Shown here: in pieces, positions 43,001 to 52,500 of the stretch
Layout of the letters: every line of letters begins with the position of its first letter
Position numbering within the stretch: the stretch's first letter is position 1
From: Dolichospermum sp. LEGE 00240
GTDB lineage: Bacteria > Cyanobacteriota > Cyanobacteriia > Cyanobacteriales > Nostocaceae
NCBI RefSeq assembly: GCF_015207875.1
Contig: NZ_JADEVZ010000029.1
Span: 1-57,167, forward strand
DNA length: 57,167 nucleotides
Direction of reading: 5' to 3'
Translations under genes and position numbers: made by a program
Notes under the pieces: generated by a model
Told to the model about the DNA's origin: nothing
Seen by the model: only the letters and a program-made list of their open reading frames with translations
Databases searched by the model: none

Positions 43001-44252
43001 TATATGTTCTAGTAACTAAACCACCTGTACTATGTGCAATTACATCAACAGAGTCTAAAGGAGCAGCATCGGGAAAACGTTGTTGCCATTTTTCAGACGC
43101 TTGTTTTAACCAATAGCCAAGATAGTCAACACCATATTCATATTTGTTATCAGTAATGCTGGCAGCAGATATCCCAGTGATTATTCCATCACGTGAAGGA
43201 TCATTTGGTCCTGGTGCTAATCGCCAGTCATAAGGAACAACAAACAGGTCTTCTCCTAATTTATAACCTGTATTGTGAAGTGTTGCGATTAAATCATCAT
43301 AGCTATGTAATAGAGGATCAATTACTAATTCATTGGGATTTAAACCTCGATTTAAAACCCATCTGTCGTAATTATTAGGATTAACAAAAGAACCGGCAAT
43401 ACCAGGGAGAATTAAAATTGGTTTTCTAGAAGTTGTGATATTATAATTCCAAGCTGTCCCCGAATCATTTGTTGCCAATATAACCTGTAATTCATCAGAT
43501 TTTCCTTGAGGAATACTCACTATTCCTGTTTTATCACCCGATACAAATCCCGTATTTAGGATTTCTTTGCCTTCATATCTAAGTATGAGTTGATCGGGAA
43601 TAGTGAACATTTGATATTCATATTTAACTGTTCCTCCACCTTTAGAATCTAATTTAATTGTTTTTTGACTACCTTCAAAACCGCCACTAACAAAACCAGT
43701 AGTTGCCTTTTCAATTTGAAGTATCTGTCCATCCAAATTTATAGTTGCAGTATCATTCTTAGCCTTTAACTCCTGTAACTGATCAGGCTCAAATGTCTTT
43801 CCTTGCACCAAAGCCGCAAAAATCGCTCCTTCTTCACCGGGAGTATCAACTGTATTTATTTTTGCATCTACAGCATGACCAATTTCTTCTAATAATACTG
43901 AAGTAATAGAAGCAATATTTGCTGTATTTTGGTTGAGAAAATCTTGGGATAAATAAATGGTATTAGTAGCTTGAGCATAAGCTCCCATTGCTCCATCAAG
44001 TTCAGTTTCTAGGCGAACTTGAATATTAGGAATTATGCTAAAGTCTTCATTTTGCCAATCTTTTTGGATTTCAGTTATGTCAACTTTAACGCCAAAATTT
44101 AACTGCATTTTGGTTTGAAAATCTGGATCAGTGGCAAAATCATGTAATTGTTTCTCGGCTAATTCTAAAGCCGTTAATATCAGATTATTTTGTTCTTGGG
44201 TCAGTAAATCCTTAGCTAATTTTAAATTTGCAGTAGATTGAGAAATAGACAT
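40062..44252 (-). CDS. Large lipase-like exoprotein with DUF11 and DUF4114 domains
   Basis: A 1396-residue multidomain protein. Residues 1-180 hold a zincin-like fragment with LLEEIGHAVDA near 121-130. An alpha/beta hydrolase of LCAT/PGAP1 type follows at about 275-680: PILILPGIAGSF, VVPYDWRLAPGPND, and the nucleophile elbow IAHSTGG with S408. After a link come two DUF11 repeats (from DLEISVLSNP and DLELIQTVDN), then two DUF4114-like domains, the last ending GFEDLAGGGDNDFNDVI. There is no N-terminal signal peptide; export by type I secretion is likely. It probably acts as a cell-surface or secreted esterase. Confidence 0.85.
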   Translation of the reverse strand: MSISQSTANLKLAKDLLTQEQNNLILTALELAEKQLHDFATDPDFQTKMQLNFGVKVDITEIQKDWQNEDFSIIPNIQVRLETELDGAMGAYAQATNTIYLSQDFLNQNTANIASITSVLLEEIGHAVDAKINTVDTPGEEGAIFAALVQGKTFEPDQLQELKAKNDTATINLDGQILQIEKATTGFVSGGFEGSQKTIKLDSKGGGTVKYEYQMFTIPDQLILRYEGKEILNTGFVSGDKTGIVSIPQGKSDELQVILATNDSGTAWNYNITTSRKPILILPGIAGSFVNPNNYDRWVLNRGLNPNELVIDPLLHSYDDLIATLHNTGYKLGEDLFVVPYDWRLAPGPNDPSRDGIITGISAASITDNKYEYGVDYLGYWLKQASEKWQQRFPDAAPLDSVDVIAHSTGGLVTRTYIQSDAYGVTLPKIDNLIMLGVPNQGAPKAWNPINDDWNADIGYSLVMRQFANVAYQKLLQGRTINGPTAITQATVIAQSKNSDLTSKASKEAFIDQYIPTIKALLATYNFGAKVQPNQENSLLLDLNVNTGLVTDRSNITVVFGDNVKTITSVESRTSPKKLVDLPGDILDIYVPSVESFTEGAPGHIPATNEQWWEDIETPNSGDGTVPLQSSTYLSGKQNRGFNGVEHGKLPSDKGVQQFILETLGAKLEKGKQISTGKSGLSFGLAKNVWNFINDPVDGFLIDAQGRRLGYSQATGVLTEIPNSVWFGEQDGIGWVFGEVDSPATLELTGLEQDHYVQVSGVQGTQAGAVDSSGFLATGEQKNLNVVLTDIPQDPNTPTSGGDLEISVLSNPDVLLGENFSYTINIQNKGPNNSTGVFLTEYLSNGVKFIAANASKGQVSQSNGIVSIDVGNLNSGETATATIEVSPFIAGTVTSTANISSTESDPNPNNDSVTLAVDVSPITPTATDLELIQTVDNSNPQIGDEINFTLTLKNKGTGTASGIKVKDILPSELGFVSYLADQGTYDSQTGLWDVGNMRDNLTRNLKLTAKVNQLGAITNIAELIAVNETDPDSTPNNNNPNEDDQSLVTLNSALGTSTLTKIADDLFTISGSASKPKLQVNLAGSSSNLVNELGVFTVDDAQGKINGITPGETGYTQAALNKSKVIFSTIANIPNGFNINKLNSLLEFNSSDNLRFFLIKNGTIDSVKTGITSATNILFSDLSNQNIRDLGTDGFSLSWKDGSNNNADFKDLVVNIKSTNDPLPLGANLQGKQQGEVIDLRDITQDVKVDFIVNREAAFNNFVGFYKVTDENGGIDVDGNGTVDFRPSDSGYAQAAINNRVAGIDLRVDNQGTATFTDKLLTGGSIFAPFILTNGRTVDQVINGQVDQTYFAYLGANSDKIDHIRLLGNNTFGFEDLAGGGDNDFNDVIIQAKLTV

Positions 44253-44321
44253 GATTTTTACTTCCTGATAACTTAAATAAGTAAGACTGAAATATTGCCA
44301 ACTTTACAGAAAATAGCCTGA

Positions 44322-44771
44322 TTAATTACTATTACATAATCCTGTAAGCTTCTCACCATTACGGCATCTTTGCAAGAGGATATCTAAATTTTTCCCCCAT
44401 TTTCTACAAGCATCTGTGTTACCATCTTGGCATTGATCTGAAAGAGGAATATCAGTAATGACTCCTAGATATTTCCAACTATCATTAACTAATTTGTACA
44501 TTTCTCCAGAGCGAGCAACTGCTATAGTTAGATTTCCCCACATTCCTGTTGATATTGAAGAACCATTGGCATCAAGTCTGACAAAAGTACCACAAACATC
44601 AAGACTTACAGGAACTAAACTAAATTTAAAAGGTGAATTTACAGGTTTGCATTCATAAGTTTGTCCATTAGCTGGCTGATTGTTAATTAATGTGGCTGCC
44701 ATGGTAAAAGATATACCTGTAAAAAATAATTTCATGGTCAAGAATTTATTTTTAGATAAGTTGATACTCAT
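44322..44771 (-). CDS. Small secreted protein of unknown function
   Basis: A 149-residue protein with an N-terminal signal peptide: KNKF, then the hydrophobic MKLFFTGISFTMAATL and a likely cut near ANGQ-TYE. The mature part has six cysteines (ECKPVN, LDVCGTF, DQCQDGNTDACRKWG, LQRCRNGEKLTGLC), which fits a disulphide-linked periplasmic or secreted protein. MKLFFTG, 12 residues in, is an alternative start. I recognise no family. It lies 69 bases upstream of the lipase-like gene on the same strand and may be cotranscribed with it. Confidence 0.72.
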   Translation of the reverse strand: MSINLSKNKFLTMKLFFTGISFTMAATLINNQPANGQTYECKPVNSPFKFSLVPVSLDVCGTFVRLDANGSSISTGMWGNLTIAVARSGEMYKLVNDSWKYLGVITDIPLSDQCQDGNTDACRKWGKNLDILLQRCRNGEKLTGLCNSN

Positions 44772-44987
44772 TAATCTGCTCCAATTATTATGTTTGGTTA
44801 TTATTTGCTAGGGAAAGTGTTGAATGATGAGCAAGATTCAAGCAAGCTATCATTCAACATAAAAATATATGGTTCTTCCGTACCTGTTATGCCAAATATG
44901 AGTTTATTTACCCCATAACCCATATAAATAAAGGGTTTCATTGTTTTTGATGCCAAATTTATGTCAAATTCACCGATGAATTAACGT

Positions 44988-45012
44988 AAAATCCTTACCA
45001 TATAAGGATTTT
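44988..45012 (-). terminator. Hairpin downstream of the small membrane gene
   Basis: AAAATCCTTA (44988-44997) and its exact complement TAAGGATTTT (45003-45012) form a 10-bp stem with a 5-base loop, about 60 bases after the 45074-45265 gene on the minus strand. The stem ends in TTTT. The 302-base spacer 44772-45073 holds nothing else evident. Confidence 0.5.
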
Positions 45013-45073
45013 AGGGTTTGACAAAATGATTTAGCATAGTAAGTACCGAAGAGCCAAATATATTTTGAACTAA

Positions 45074-45265
45074 TTACTGATTTGGTATCAGTTCTGTCCT
45101 GGTGCAATTGTTTTTACCTTTTCCAGTTAAATCAATGCCTTGGTGAACAAAAGACATACATTCAACTGCACGTTGGTTTATATCAGCCTTCTCCTGATTA
45201 AATTTCCAGAAGATACAAAAAGCACCTGAAATGATCATCAGTATAAAAATCAAGAAATTTTTCAT
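45074..45265 (-). CDS. Small membrane-anchored protein, unknown
   Basis: 63 residues from ATG 45265 (a GTG at 45286 would add seven). The N-terminus MKNFLIFILMIISGAFCIFWKF is one hydrophobic anchor or signal segment. A short polar tail follows with three cysteines (VECMSFVHQG, KNNCTRTEL counted with the one in the anchor). No family is recognised. It lies directly after the 65-residue gene on the same strand, so the two are probably cotranscribed. Confidence 0.5.
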   Translation of the reverse strand: MKNFLIFILMIISGAFCIFWKFNQEKADINQRAVECMSFVHQGIDLTGKGKNNCTRTELIPNQ

Positions 45266-45275
45266 AACTGCGTCA

Positions 45276-45473
45276 CTAAGAACCACTCACAATTTGACCG
45301 AAAAACCGACCAATAGCGTGAGCAATATGAGCAGGAACATCTTCATCAGGATGATCATGAACTTCTTGCTGATAAGCGTCATGAACAGCATTATTCGCAA
45401 GTCCCTGTACAAAACCAGTTGTAGCACCTACAACGACCTTACCAATGATCCCTTCTATTGTTGGTTCTTCCAT
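45276..45473 (-). CDS. Small glycine-rich protein, unknown
   Basis: 65 residues: EEPTIEGIIGKVVVGATTGF, then a helical part with many His and Asp (DAYQQEVHDHPDEDVPAH) and the end RFFGQIVSGS. The glycine-spaced first helix (GxxxG-like) could insert into a membrane. I recognise no family; bacteriocin-like small peptides share this style, but no leader motif or processing gene is present. The ATG at 45473 has GGAG-like bases upstream (GAGAAAGC). Confidence 0.5.
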   Translation of the reverse strand: MEEPTIEGIIGKVVVGATTGFVQGLANNAVHDAYQQEVHDHPDEDVPAHIAHAIGRFFGQIVSGS

Positions 45474-45661
45474 TTTGTTGCTTTCTCCATTTGTATAGAT
45501 ATCTAGTGTTACGGTAAGTAACTAAAAGAGTTAGTGAACTCTAGAATCTTGATGACCCACTGTTTTCTTTAGGAGTTCTAACTGCTACTATTAGAGCAGT
45601 ACACAAGTACACAAGGCTTGTTGTGTAGAAAAATCCACAATTAGAGTATTGTCAATACAAC

Positions 45662-45680
45662 TTACGTGTACACCACGTAA
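45662..45680. promoter_or_regulatory. Palindrome upstream of the NB-ARC/WD40 gene
   Basis: The 379-base spacer 45474-45852 has no gene. TTACGTG (45662-45668) and CACGTAA (45674-45680) form a perfect 7-bp inverted repeat about 180 bases before the ATG. It may be an operator, or a hairpin in a leader; no U-tract follows on the plus strand. Nearby TTGTGTAG..CCACAA repeats also look symmetric. Confidence 0.35.
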
Positions 45681-45852
45681 AAAAATAGACTACTATAAGC
45701 GCGGAAGATACGGAGGAATGAGAGTGAAAGTGATATTTTAGGTAAGTCTTGGTCAAAAAACTCCGTAAATTATTGAGAATATTTATATAAAAAATTGATT
45801 TTAATTTGAAAATACACTAATTAAATAGGATGTTAATGATATCTAAATAGTT

Positions 45853-48800
45853 ATGGACAAAAATAAATTTATTCAAGCGTTTGACAAACTAACAAATAGA
45901 CGAAAGGAAGTGCTGCTAAAATTATTAGCATACGAAAGAGATATGGATATAGCATCATCTCTTCATATTGCAGAGTCCACAGTCAGAAAACACATTCAAG
46001 AAATTTGCGAAAACTTTGGACTAAAAAATGAACTAGGTGAACGTTATCCCAAACGTCATGACCTAGTTGAGCTATTTCTGCAATACCTACCTGAGTTAGT
46101 CAAAAAATCTGATTCTATTAATAGTCAAATTCAACAACAAATAACCTCCCAAAACTTGAAAAAACAGCACCAAGACTGGGGAGAAGCACCTGAAGTTCCT
46201 CACTTTTGTGGACGTACTCAAGAAATTGAAATTCTCAAACATGGGATTGTTACAGATAAAGCAAAATTATTAGCATTGTTGGGTATGGGTGGCATTGGTA
46301 AAACTGCTTTAGTTACGAAAATATCCCAAGAAATTCAGGATAAATTTGATTGGTTAATTTGGCGAAGTTTAAGAGAAGCACCATCAATTCAAAATATTTT
46401 AGCAGACTTGATTTTTTTTATTTCCCAAGAACAAGAAATTGATTTACCTGATACTGTTGGCGGGAGAATAACCAAACTACTGGAATATCTAAGTTACTCT
46501 CGCTGTCTCATCATTTTAGATAATGCTGAATCAATTTTTCAAGCAGGCACATATACTGGGAATTATTGTCAAGGTTATGAAGGATATGGCGAATTATTCA
46601 AACAAATAGGAATAGGAAAACATCAAAGCTGCTTAATAATAACCAGTCGAGAAAAACCATCAGAAATTGCTCACCTAGAAGGAGATACCTTACCTGTTCG
46701 CACACTAACTCTGGCAGGAATAAATACAGAATATCAACAAATATTTAATAATAAATGCTTATTAATATCTTCAGAAGAAGCTCAAAAATTAATTCATTTA
46801 TATCAAGGTAATCCCCAAGCTTTAAATATAGTCTCTTCCCGTATTCAAGAATTATATAGCGGTAATGTATCTGAATTTTTTGCAGAAGAACAACCCGTAT
46901 TTGGTGATATACGTCAACTTCTAGCGGAACAGTTTAACCGTTTATCAGAATCAGAAAAACAAATTATGTACTGGTTAGCAATTAATCGAGAGTTGGTTTC
47001 AATACAAGAATTAAAAGATGATATTGTTTTAAAAAATTATCAAAAAACTATTACTGATAACCTAGAATCTCTCAAAAGGCGTTCTTTAATTGAAAAAGGG
47101 AAAAATGAGAATCGCTACACATTACAAAATGTGATTATGGAGTTTATCACGGAAAACTTGATTGAAAAAGTTTATGAGGAGGTTATTAATGGCAACCATG
47201 ATTTATTGAATAGTCATGCCCTAATTAAAGCTCAATCTAAAGATTATATTCGAGAAATTCAAATTCGCCTAATTCTTGAACCATTAATTGAAAAATTACG
47301 TTATCAATTTAAGGGAACAAAAAATTTAGAAAATAAACTCCAAGAAATTATTATAAATTGCCAAAAACAATCACCTCTATCTCCAGGATATTTAGGAGGC
47401 AATATTCTGAATATATTTTGTCACCTAAAAACAGACTTAACCAACTATAATTTTTCTTATTTAACTATTTGTCAAGCCTATCTTCAGGGAGTTCATTTAC
47501 ATCAGACTAATTTTGCCTATTCTGATTTATCTAAATCCGTTTTCTCGAAATCATTAGCTGGTGTTCTAGCAGTAGCATTTAGTCCTGATGGTAAATTTTG
47601 GGCTACGGGTGATACAGATAAAAATTTATATATTTGGCGATTAGCAGATAGTCAAATTATCACTACTTGTATAGGTCATACTAATTGGATCAGATCAATT
47701 GCTTTTCATCCTCAAGAACCAATTTTAGCCAGTGCTGGTAACGATGCTACCGTGAGAATATGGAATATTTATACTGGTGAATGTATTGCTAAATTAGAAG
47801 AACACAAGGATCAAGTTTGGTCAGTTGCTTTTAGTCCTAATGGTCAAATTTTAGCTAGTGCTAGTGATGATTTTACTGTCAGATTGTGGGATGTTAATTC
47901 ATATCAATGTCGTCACATTTTTACAGAACATACTTACTGGGTACGTACGGTTGCTTTTAACGCTCAAGGAACAATTTTAGCCAGTGCCAGTGTAGATCAA
48001 ACTGTTAAATTATGGGATGTAAATACAGGTGAATGTCGCACTACATGGAGACAAGGAAATTATCCTATTCGCTCCATTGCTTTTAGTCCCAATGGTAAAA
48101 TTTTAGCGATTGGCAGCGATGATAAGATAGTGAGATTGCTGAATATCTATACAGGGGAATGTCTGAAGACTTTTCATGGACATGATGGAAGAATTTGGTC
48201 GGTTATTTTTAGTCCTGATGGGACAATTTTAGCTAGTGGTAGTGCTGATCAAACTATCAAATTATGGAACATTGAAACTGGTGAATTTTTCACTTTACCA
48301 GAAAGAGATGCCTTTGGCGATCGCAGCTATCGTCGCGTGCGAGTTATAGCCTTTAGTCCTGATGGTAAAACTTTAATTAGTGGTAGCGATGATCAAAGTG
48401 TTAGATTATGGGATGTGGATAAATGTAAATCTTTAAAAACTATATATGGTCACACACAAAGAGTATGGTCAGTTACATTTTCTCTCGATGATAAAACTTT
48501 AATTAGTGGTAGTGATGATGGCAAAATTTCTATCTGGAATATTCAAACAGGTAAATGCAAAATATTAGGAAATCATGCCAAGCGAGTACAGTCAGTTGCC
48601 TATACACCTCAAGGCAAAAAAATAGCTAGTGGTGGTAATGATGGTTGGGTAAAATTATGGGACATTACCACAGGTAAAAGTGTCAGTTTATCAGAAAAAC
48701 ATGGTGATTGGATTTGGTTAGTTAGTTTTAATTATGATGGGACAAAACTGGTGAGTGCAGGTGATGATCATAGTATAAAATTATGGGATACAAACACAAA

Positions 48801-49431
48801 CCAATGCTGGAAAAGTTTAAATGATTATCCATATTGGATTTGGTCAGTTGCTATCAGTCCTGATTCTGAAAATATAGTTATTGGTAGTGATGCTCATATC
48901 TTACAGTTATGGAATATTGCCACTGGAAAACTCACAAACATAGGGGAACATCAAAATAGAATACGTTCAGTTGCCTGGAGTCCTCATGGTAAAATTATCG
49001 CTAGTGCTAGTGATGATCTAACGATAAAACTATGGGATGTTAGCAGTGGTGAATGTCTGCACATTTTAGCAGGTCATAATGCTCAAATTAGATTCCTTGT
49101 CTTCAATCCTGAAAGCAAAATTGTGGCTAGTGCTAGTGATGATAAAATCATCAGATTATGGGATGTAAATACGGGTCAATGTTTGCATAAATTACAATCA
49201 CACACAAAGCCAGTTTGGTCAGTTGCTTTTAGTTTTGATGGTAAAATTCTAGCGAGTGGGAGTGAAGACACAACCATCAACTTGTGGGATGTGCAAACAG
49301 GCAATTGTTTACAAACTTTAATACCTAAGAAGCTTTATCAAGATATGAATATTGCAGAAACTCAAGGCTTAACAGAAGCTCAAAGAGATATTATCATAGG
49401 ATTAGGTGCTACCAATACATACAAAAATTGA
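45853..49431 (+). CDS. STAND NTPase: HTH, NB-ARC and 14 WD40 repeats
   Basis: A 1192-residue protein. Residues about 1-80 form a LuxR-like helix-turn-helix (LTNRRKEVLLKLL, IASSLHIAESTVRKHIQEI). The NB-ARC domain follows with GMGGIGKTAL (144-153), FDWLIWRSLREAPS and RCLIILDNAESIF. A winged-helix linker and a short pentapeptide-like stretch (about 535-570) lead to 14 WD40 repeats (about 570-1160), for example VWSVAFSPNGQILASASDD ending RLWDV, enough for two seven-bladed propellers. STAND proteins of this kind sense a ligand with the propellers and signal or trigger defence. The N-terminal HTH suggests a transcriptional or protein-interaction output. Confidence 0.92.
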   Translation: MDKNKFIQAFDKLTNRRKEVLLKLLAYERDMDIASSLHIAESTVRKHIQEICENFGLKNELGERYPKRHDLVELFLQYLPELVKKSDSINSQIQQQITSQNLKKQHQDWGEAPEVPHFCGRTQEIEILKHGIVTDKAKLLALLGMGGIGKTALVTKISQEIQDKFDWLIWRSLREAPSIQNILADLIFFISQEQEIDLPDTVGGRITKLLEYLSYSRCLIILDNAESIFQAGTYTGNYCQGYEGYGELFKQIGIGKHQSCLIITSREKPSEIAHLEGDTLPVRTLTLAGINTEYQQIFNNKCLLISSEEAQKLIHLYQGNPQALNIVSSRIQELYSGNVSEFFAEEQPVFGDIRQLLAEQFNRLSESEKQIMYWLAINRELVSIQELKDDIVLKNYQKTITDNLESLKRRSLIEKGKNENRYTLQNVIMEFITENLIEKVYEEVINGNHDLLNSHALIKAQSKDYIREIQIRLILEPLIEKLRYQFKGTKNLENKLQEIIINCQKQSPLSPGYLGGNILNIFCHLKTDLTNYNFSYLTICQAYLQGVHLHQTNFAYSDLSKSVFSKSLAGVLAVAFSPDGKFWATGDTDKNLYIWRLADSQIITTCIGHTNWIRSIAFHPQEPILASAGNDATVRIWNIYTGECIAKLEEHKDQVWSVAFSPNGQILASASDDFTVRLWDVNSYQCRHIFTEHTYWVRTVAFNAQGTILASASVDQTVKLWDVNTGECRTTWRQGNYPIRSIAFSPNGKILAIGSDDKIVRLLNIYTGECLKTFHGHDGRIWSVIFSPDGTILASGSADQTIKLWNIETGEFFTLPERDAFGDRSYRRVRVIAFSPDGKTLISGSDDQSVRLWDVDKCKSLKTIYGHTQRVWSVTFSLDDKTLISGSDDGKISIWNIQTGKCKILGNHAKRVQSVAYTPQGKKIASGGNDGWVKLWDITTGKSVSLSEKHGDWIWLVSFNYDGTKLVSAGDDHSIKLWDTNTNQCWKSLNDYPYWIWSVAISPDSENIVIGSDAHILQLWNIATGKLTNIGEHQNRIRSVAWSPHGKIIASASDDLTIKLWDVSSGECLHILAGHNAQIRFLVFNPESKIVASASDDKIIRLWDVNTGQCLHKLQSHTKPVWSVAFSFDGKILASGSEDTTINLWDVQTGNCLQTLIPKKLYQDMNIAETQGLTEAQRDIIIGLGATNTYKN

Positions 49432-49470
49432 TTTATTTGGGTGAATTTTAGTCTCATACAATCTCTCTTA

Positions 49471-49488
49471 GAGGATGTTTTAAAAGTC
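49471..49488. repeat. Insertion-sequence-end-like motif, copy 2
   Basis: GAGGATGTTTTAAAAGTC differs at one base from the motif at 31904-31921. It lies 39 bases after the WD40 gene stop. Confidence 0.5.
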
Positions 49489-49569
49489 TCTTATGGTGTA
49501 TAAAATATTGTTAGATCCCGTATAAGATAGGCGCAAAGGTAAGAGTTTTAAGGGTTCAATTTGGAAATT

Positions 49570-52500
49570 TTATGGTTGGTGGAGTTTAATCGGAATTTCA
49601 ATGATAAACTCTGTTCCTTTTCCAGGTGCAGAGATACAATCTAATTTACCACTGTGTTTATCTACGATAATTTGATAACTGATTGATAGTCCTAAACCTG
49701 TACCTTCTCCTATAGGTTTGGTTGTGAAAAAAGGATCAAATATGCGTTGTTTAATTTCGGGATTTATCCCCATACCATTATCTTTAATGGCAATTTGTAC
49801 CCAATTATTATTAATAATTTGAGTGCGAATAATGATCTGGCTAGGATTATTCTTGAGTTCTGCGGTAGATAAACTTTTTTCACGCTGTTTGAGAACATCA
49901 ATCGCATTACTAATGATATTCATAAATACCTGATTTAGTTGGGAAGCATAACATTGAACTAAGGGAATATCACCATAATTTTTAATGACTACATTGCTAG
50001 AATAGCCTAACTTTTCTTGGAATCGGGTTTCTAAAATCATTAATGTACTATCAATTCCTTCATGAATATCTACAGATTTTATGGCAGATTCGTCCAGACG
50101 GGAAAAATTACGTAAACTTAAAATAATCTTCCGAATCCGTTCTGAACCTACCATCATTGAATCAAGAATTCTAGGTAAATCTTGAATAACAAAATCAAAA
50201 TCATTGTCTTGTTTATATTTTTCAATAGTAGCTGATGGACAAGGATATTCTTGTTGATATATATTCAGTAAATTGATAATAGATTCAATATAGTTACTAG
50301 CGTGTTCAATATTCGCATAGATAAAATTGACGGGGTTATTAATTTCATGGGCAATACCCGCAACCATTTGTCCTAAACTGGACATTTTCTCCGTTTGAAT
50401 TAATTGTGATTGTGTGGCTTTTAATTCATTCAATGTTTGTTCTAAGTGCAGATTTTTTTCATTGAGTTCCTGAGTTCTTTGGGTGACTTTTTCTTCTAAA
50501 TCACTATAGAGTTGGGCATTTTCTAGGGAAATAGCAGCTTGAGAAGATAGGAGATTTAATATTCTTAATCTGTCAATAGTGAAAGCACCCACAGTTAGAT
50601 TATTTTCTAAATAAAGAATACCAACTAATTGCCCTTTATTCAAAATAGGATTGCATAATATGGATTTAGATTGATGCTGAATAATGTATGAATCATTGGC
50701 AAAATTCTGATCATTTGTAGCATCACTAATTAATAAATATTCTTGCATATTTGCTACATAATTAATAATACTTAATGGTAAATCTTGGCTATCGTTAATT
50801 GGTGTAGTAGAAAATTTATATTCATGTTCATTCATACATTGAGCTACTAATATTAAATTTCCCTGTTTTTGCAAAATTAATGCAGATTTATTGGCGGCAA
50901 CATTCTCTGATATTACCTGCATGAGAGTATATAATAACTTATTTATCTGAATTTCCGAAGCGATCGCTAAGGATGCTTTAGTCACAGTTTCTAAATCTAA
51001 TAATGCAGAAACACCTGTCAAACTAGGTTTACTAATAAGTGTACTTACTTCACCGGCTGTTAATTTAGTTTTGGTTTGATTAATAATATGTTCAAGCAAA
51101 TGAGGATAGGTTGTTTCTAAATTCTCAATTTTAGCCTTAGCTCCCCAATTAGCATAACAATAATAAGCATCTATTAAATAAGTTTTGGCAATTTTTTCTT
51201 TATTAACGCTCAAATAAAATTTAGCTGCTAGTTCATTAGCTAGTGCTTCTTCATGAAGATATTTGTATTTTTTAGCTCCAGTAATTGCTTGATCATAAAG
51301 CTCTATTGCTTGCCAATTATTTCCTAACACTCTCGCTTTTTCTGCTTCTATTAATTGATATTTATGTTGAAAATTCATGGGTGCATGAACAGCCCAATTT
51401 TTCATTTTCTCTTGATTGGATAAAACCTTTTCTAAATATTGTTTTTGTCCACTCACAGACTGCTGATTATATTCAGCTAAAAGAGATAAAGAATAATAAA
51501 AATTATATTGACTCGTAGTAACTTGTCCCACTACACATTCTAAATAAGCTTCACCTTGAATCCCATTCTCAACAGCGATACTGGTTAAACCAGAGAAGTA
51601 ATAAAATATAGTTTTTGCTAAATATAATGAAAATATTACAGTTGATGATTTAGATGCGATTAAAATTGGTAATATTTGAGATTCATCAAACAACTCACCA
51701 TCAAATGTTTGTTTGGTTTCATTAATTTCTGCAAGATTAAAAACTAGCTGATACCATAGCTTATGTAGTAAAACGGTACCTTGTTGCTTGAAGCTATACA
51801 TTAAAAGTATATGACTTTTTAACTGCTCAAATACATAGGATAAGTTTTCACCACTGAAAATCATATTCATGTTATACATTGACGAGCAGTAACCAGAATA
51901 TTCTAAATCTCCAGTTTCTATTCCGCTTTGTAATGCGTCTTGTAAACTACTAACTACTGTTTTGAGATGTTTTTTCCAAAATAGAACATTGCAAGCCCAC
52001 ATTAGCATAACTCGACATTTAACTGTTCTACCATCAAATTTATCTAATATATTTAAAGCCAATTCACCATAACGATATCCAGTTTCAATATCAGCAACAA
52101 AACCGCAGAGTATCACACCATAGTTTACATATCCATGAGCAGAAAACGGGGAATTACCATAGTTTACTGATAGATTGATCATGGTAAAGATAATAACTGG
52201 GAATAATTCTGGATCAACAAAATAACTAGCAGCAGTCAGATTAGTTAAAATCCGCATCACCGCAAGTTTATCAGTAGCTATCATCTCTGGTAAATTGATT
52301 AAATCATCAACATTTAAGTTTTGTGGAGGTGTTTTTTCTAAGTTTACTCCCAGCAAGTTGACTAAATTCAACCCTGTCTCTATTGCTCTTTGTAGTTGCA
52401 ATTGAGACATATAGATTTGTATTTGTGCTTCATACACTTTTACTTTATCTATAAGACTAGTAGCATTTTTTTTAACTACTTCTATATATATTTCTGCTTG

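Noticed and set aside
45662-45686. Rho-independent terminator
   Set aside because: The hairpin is followed by A residues on the plus strand, and on the minus strand the T-run precedes it, so it does not fit a terminator.
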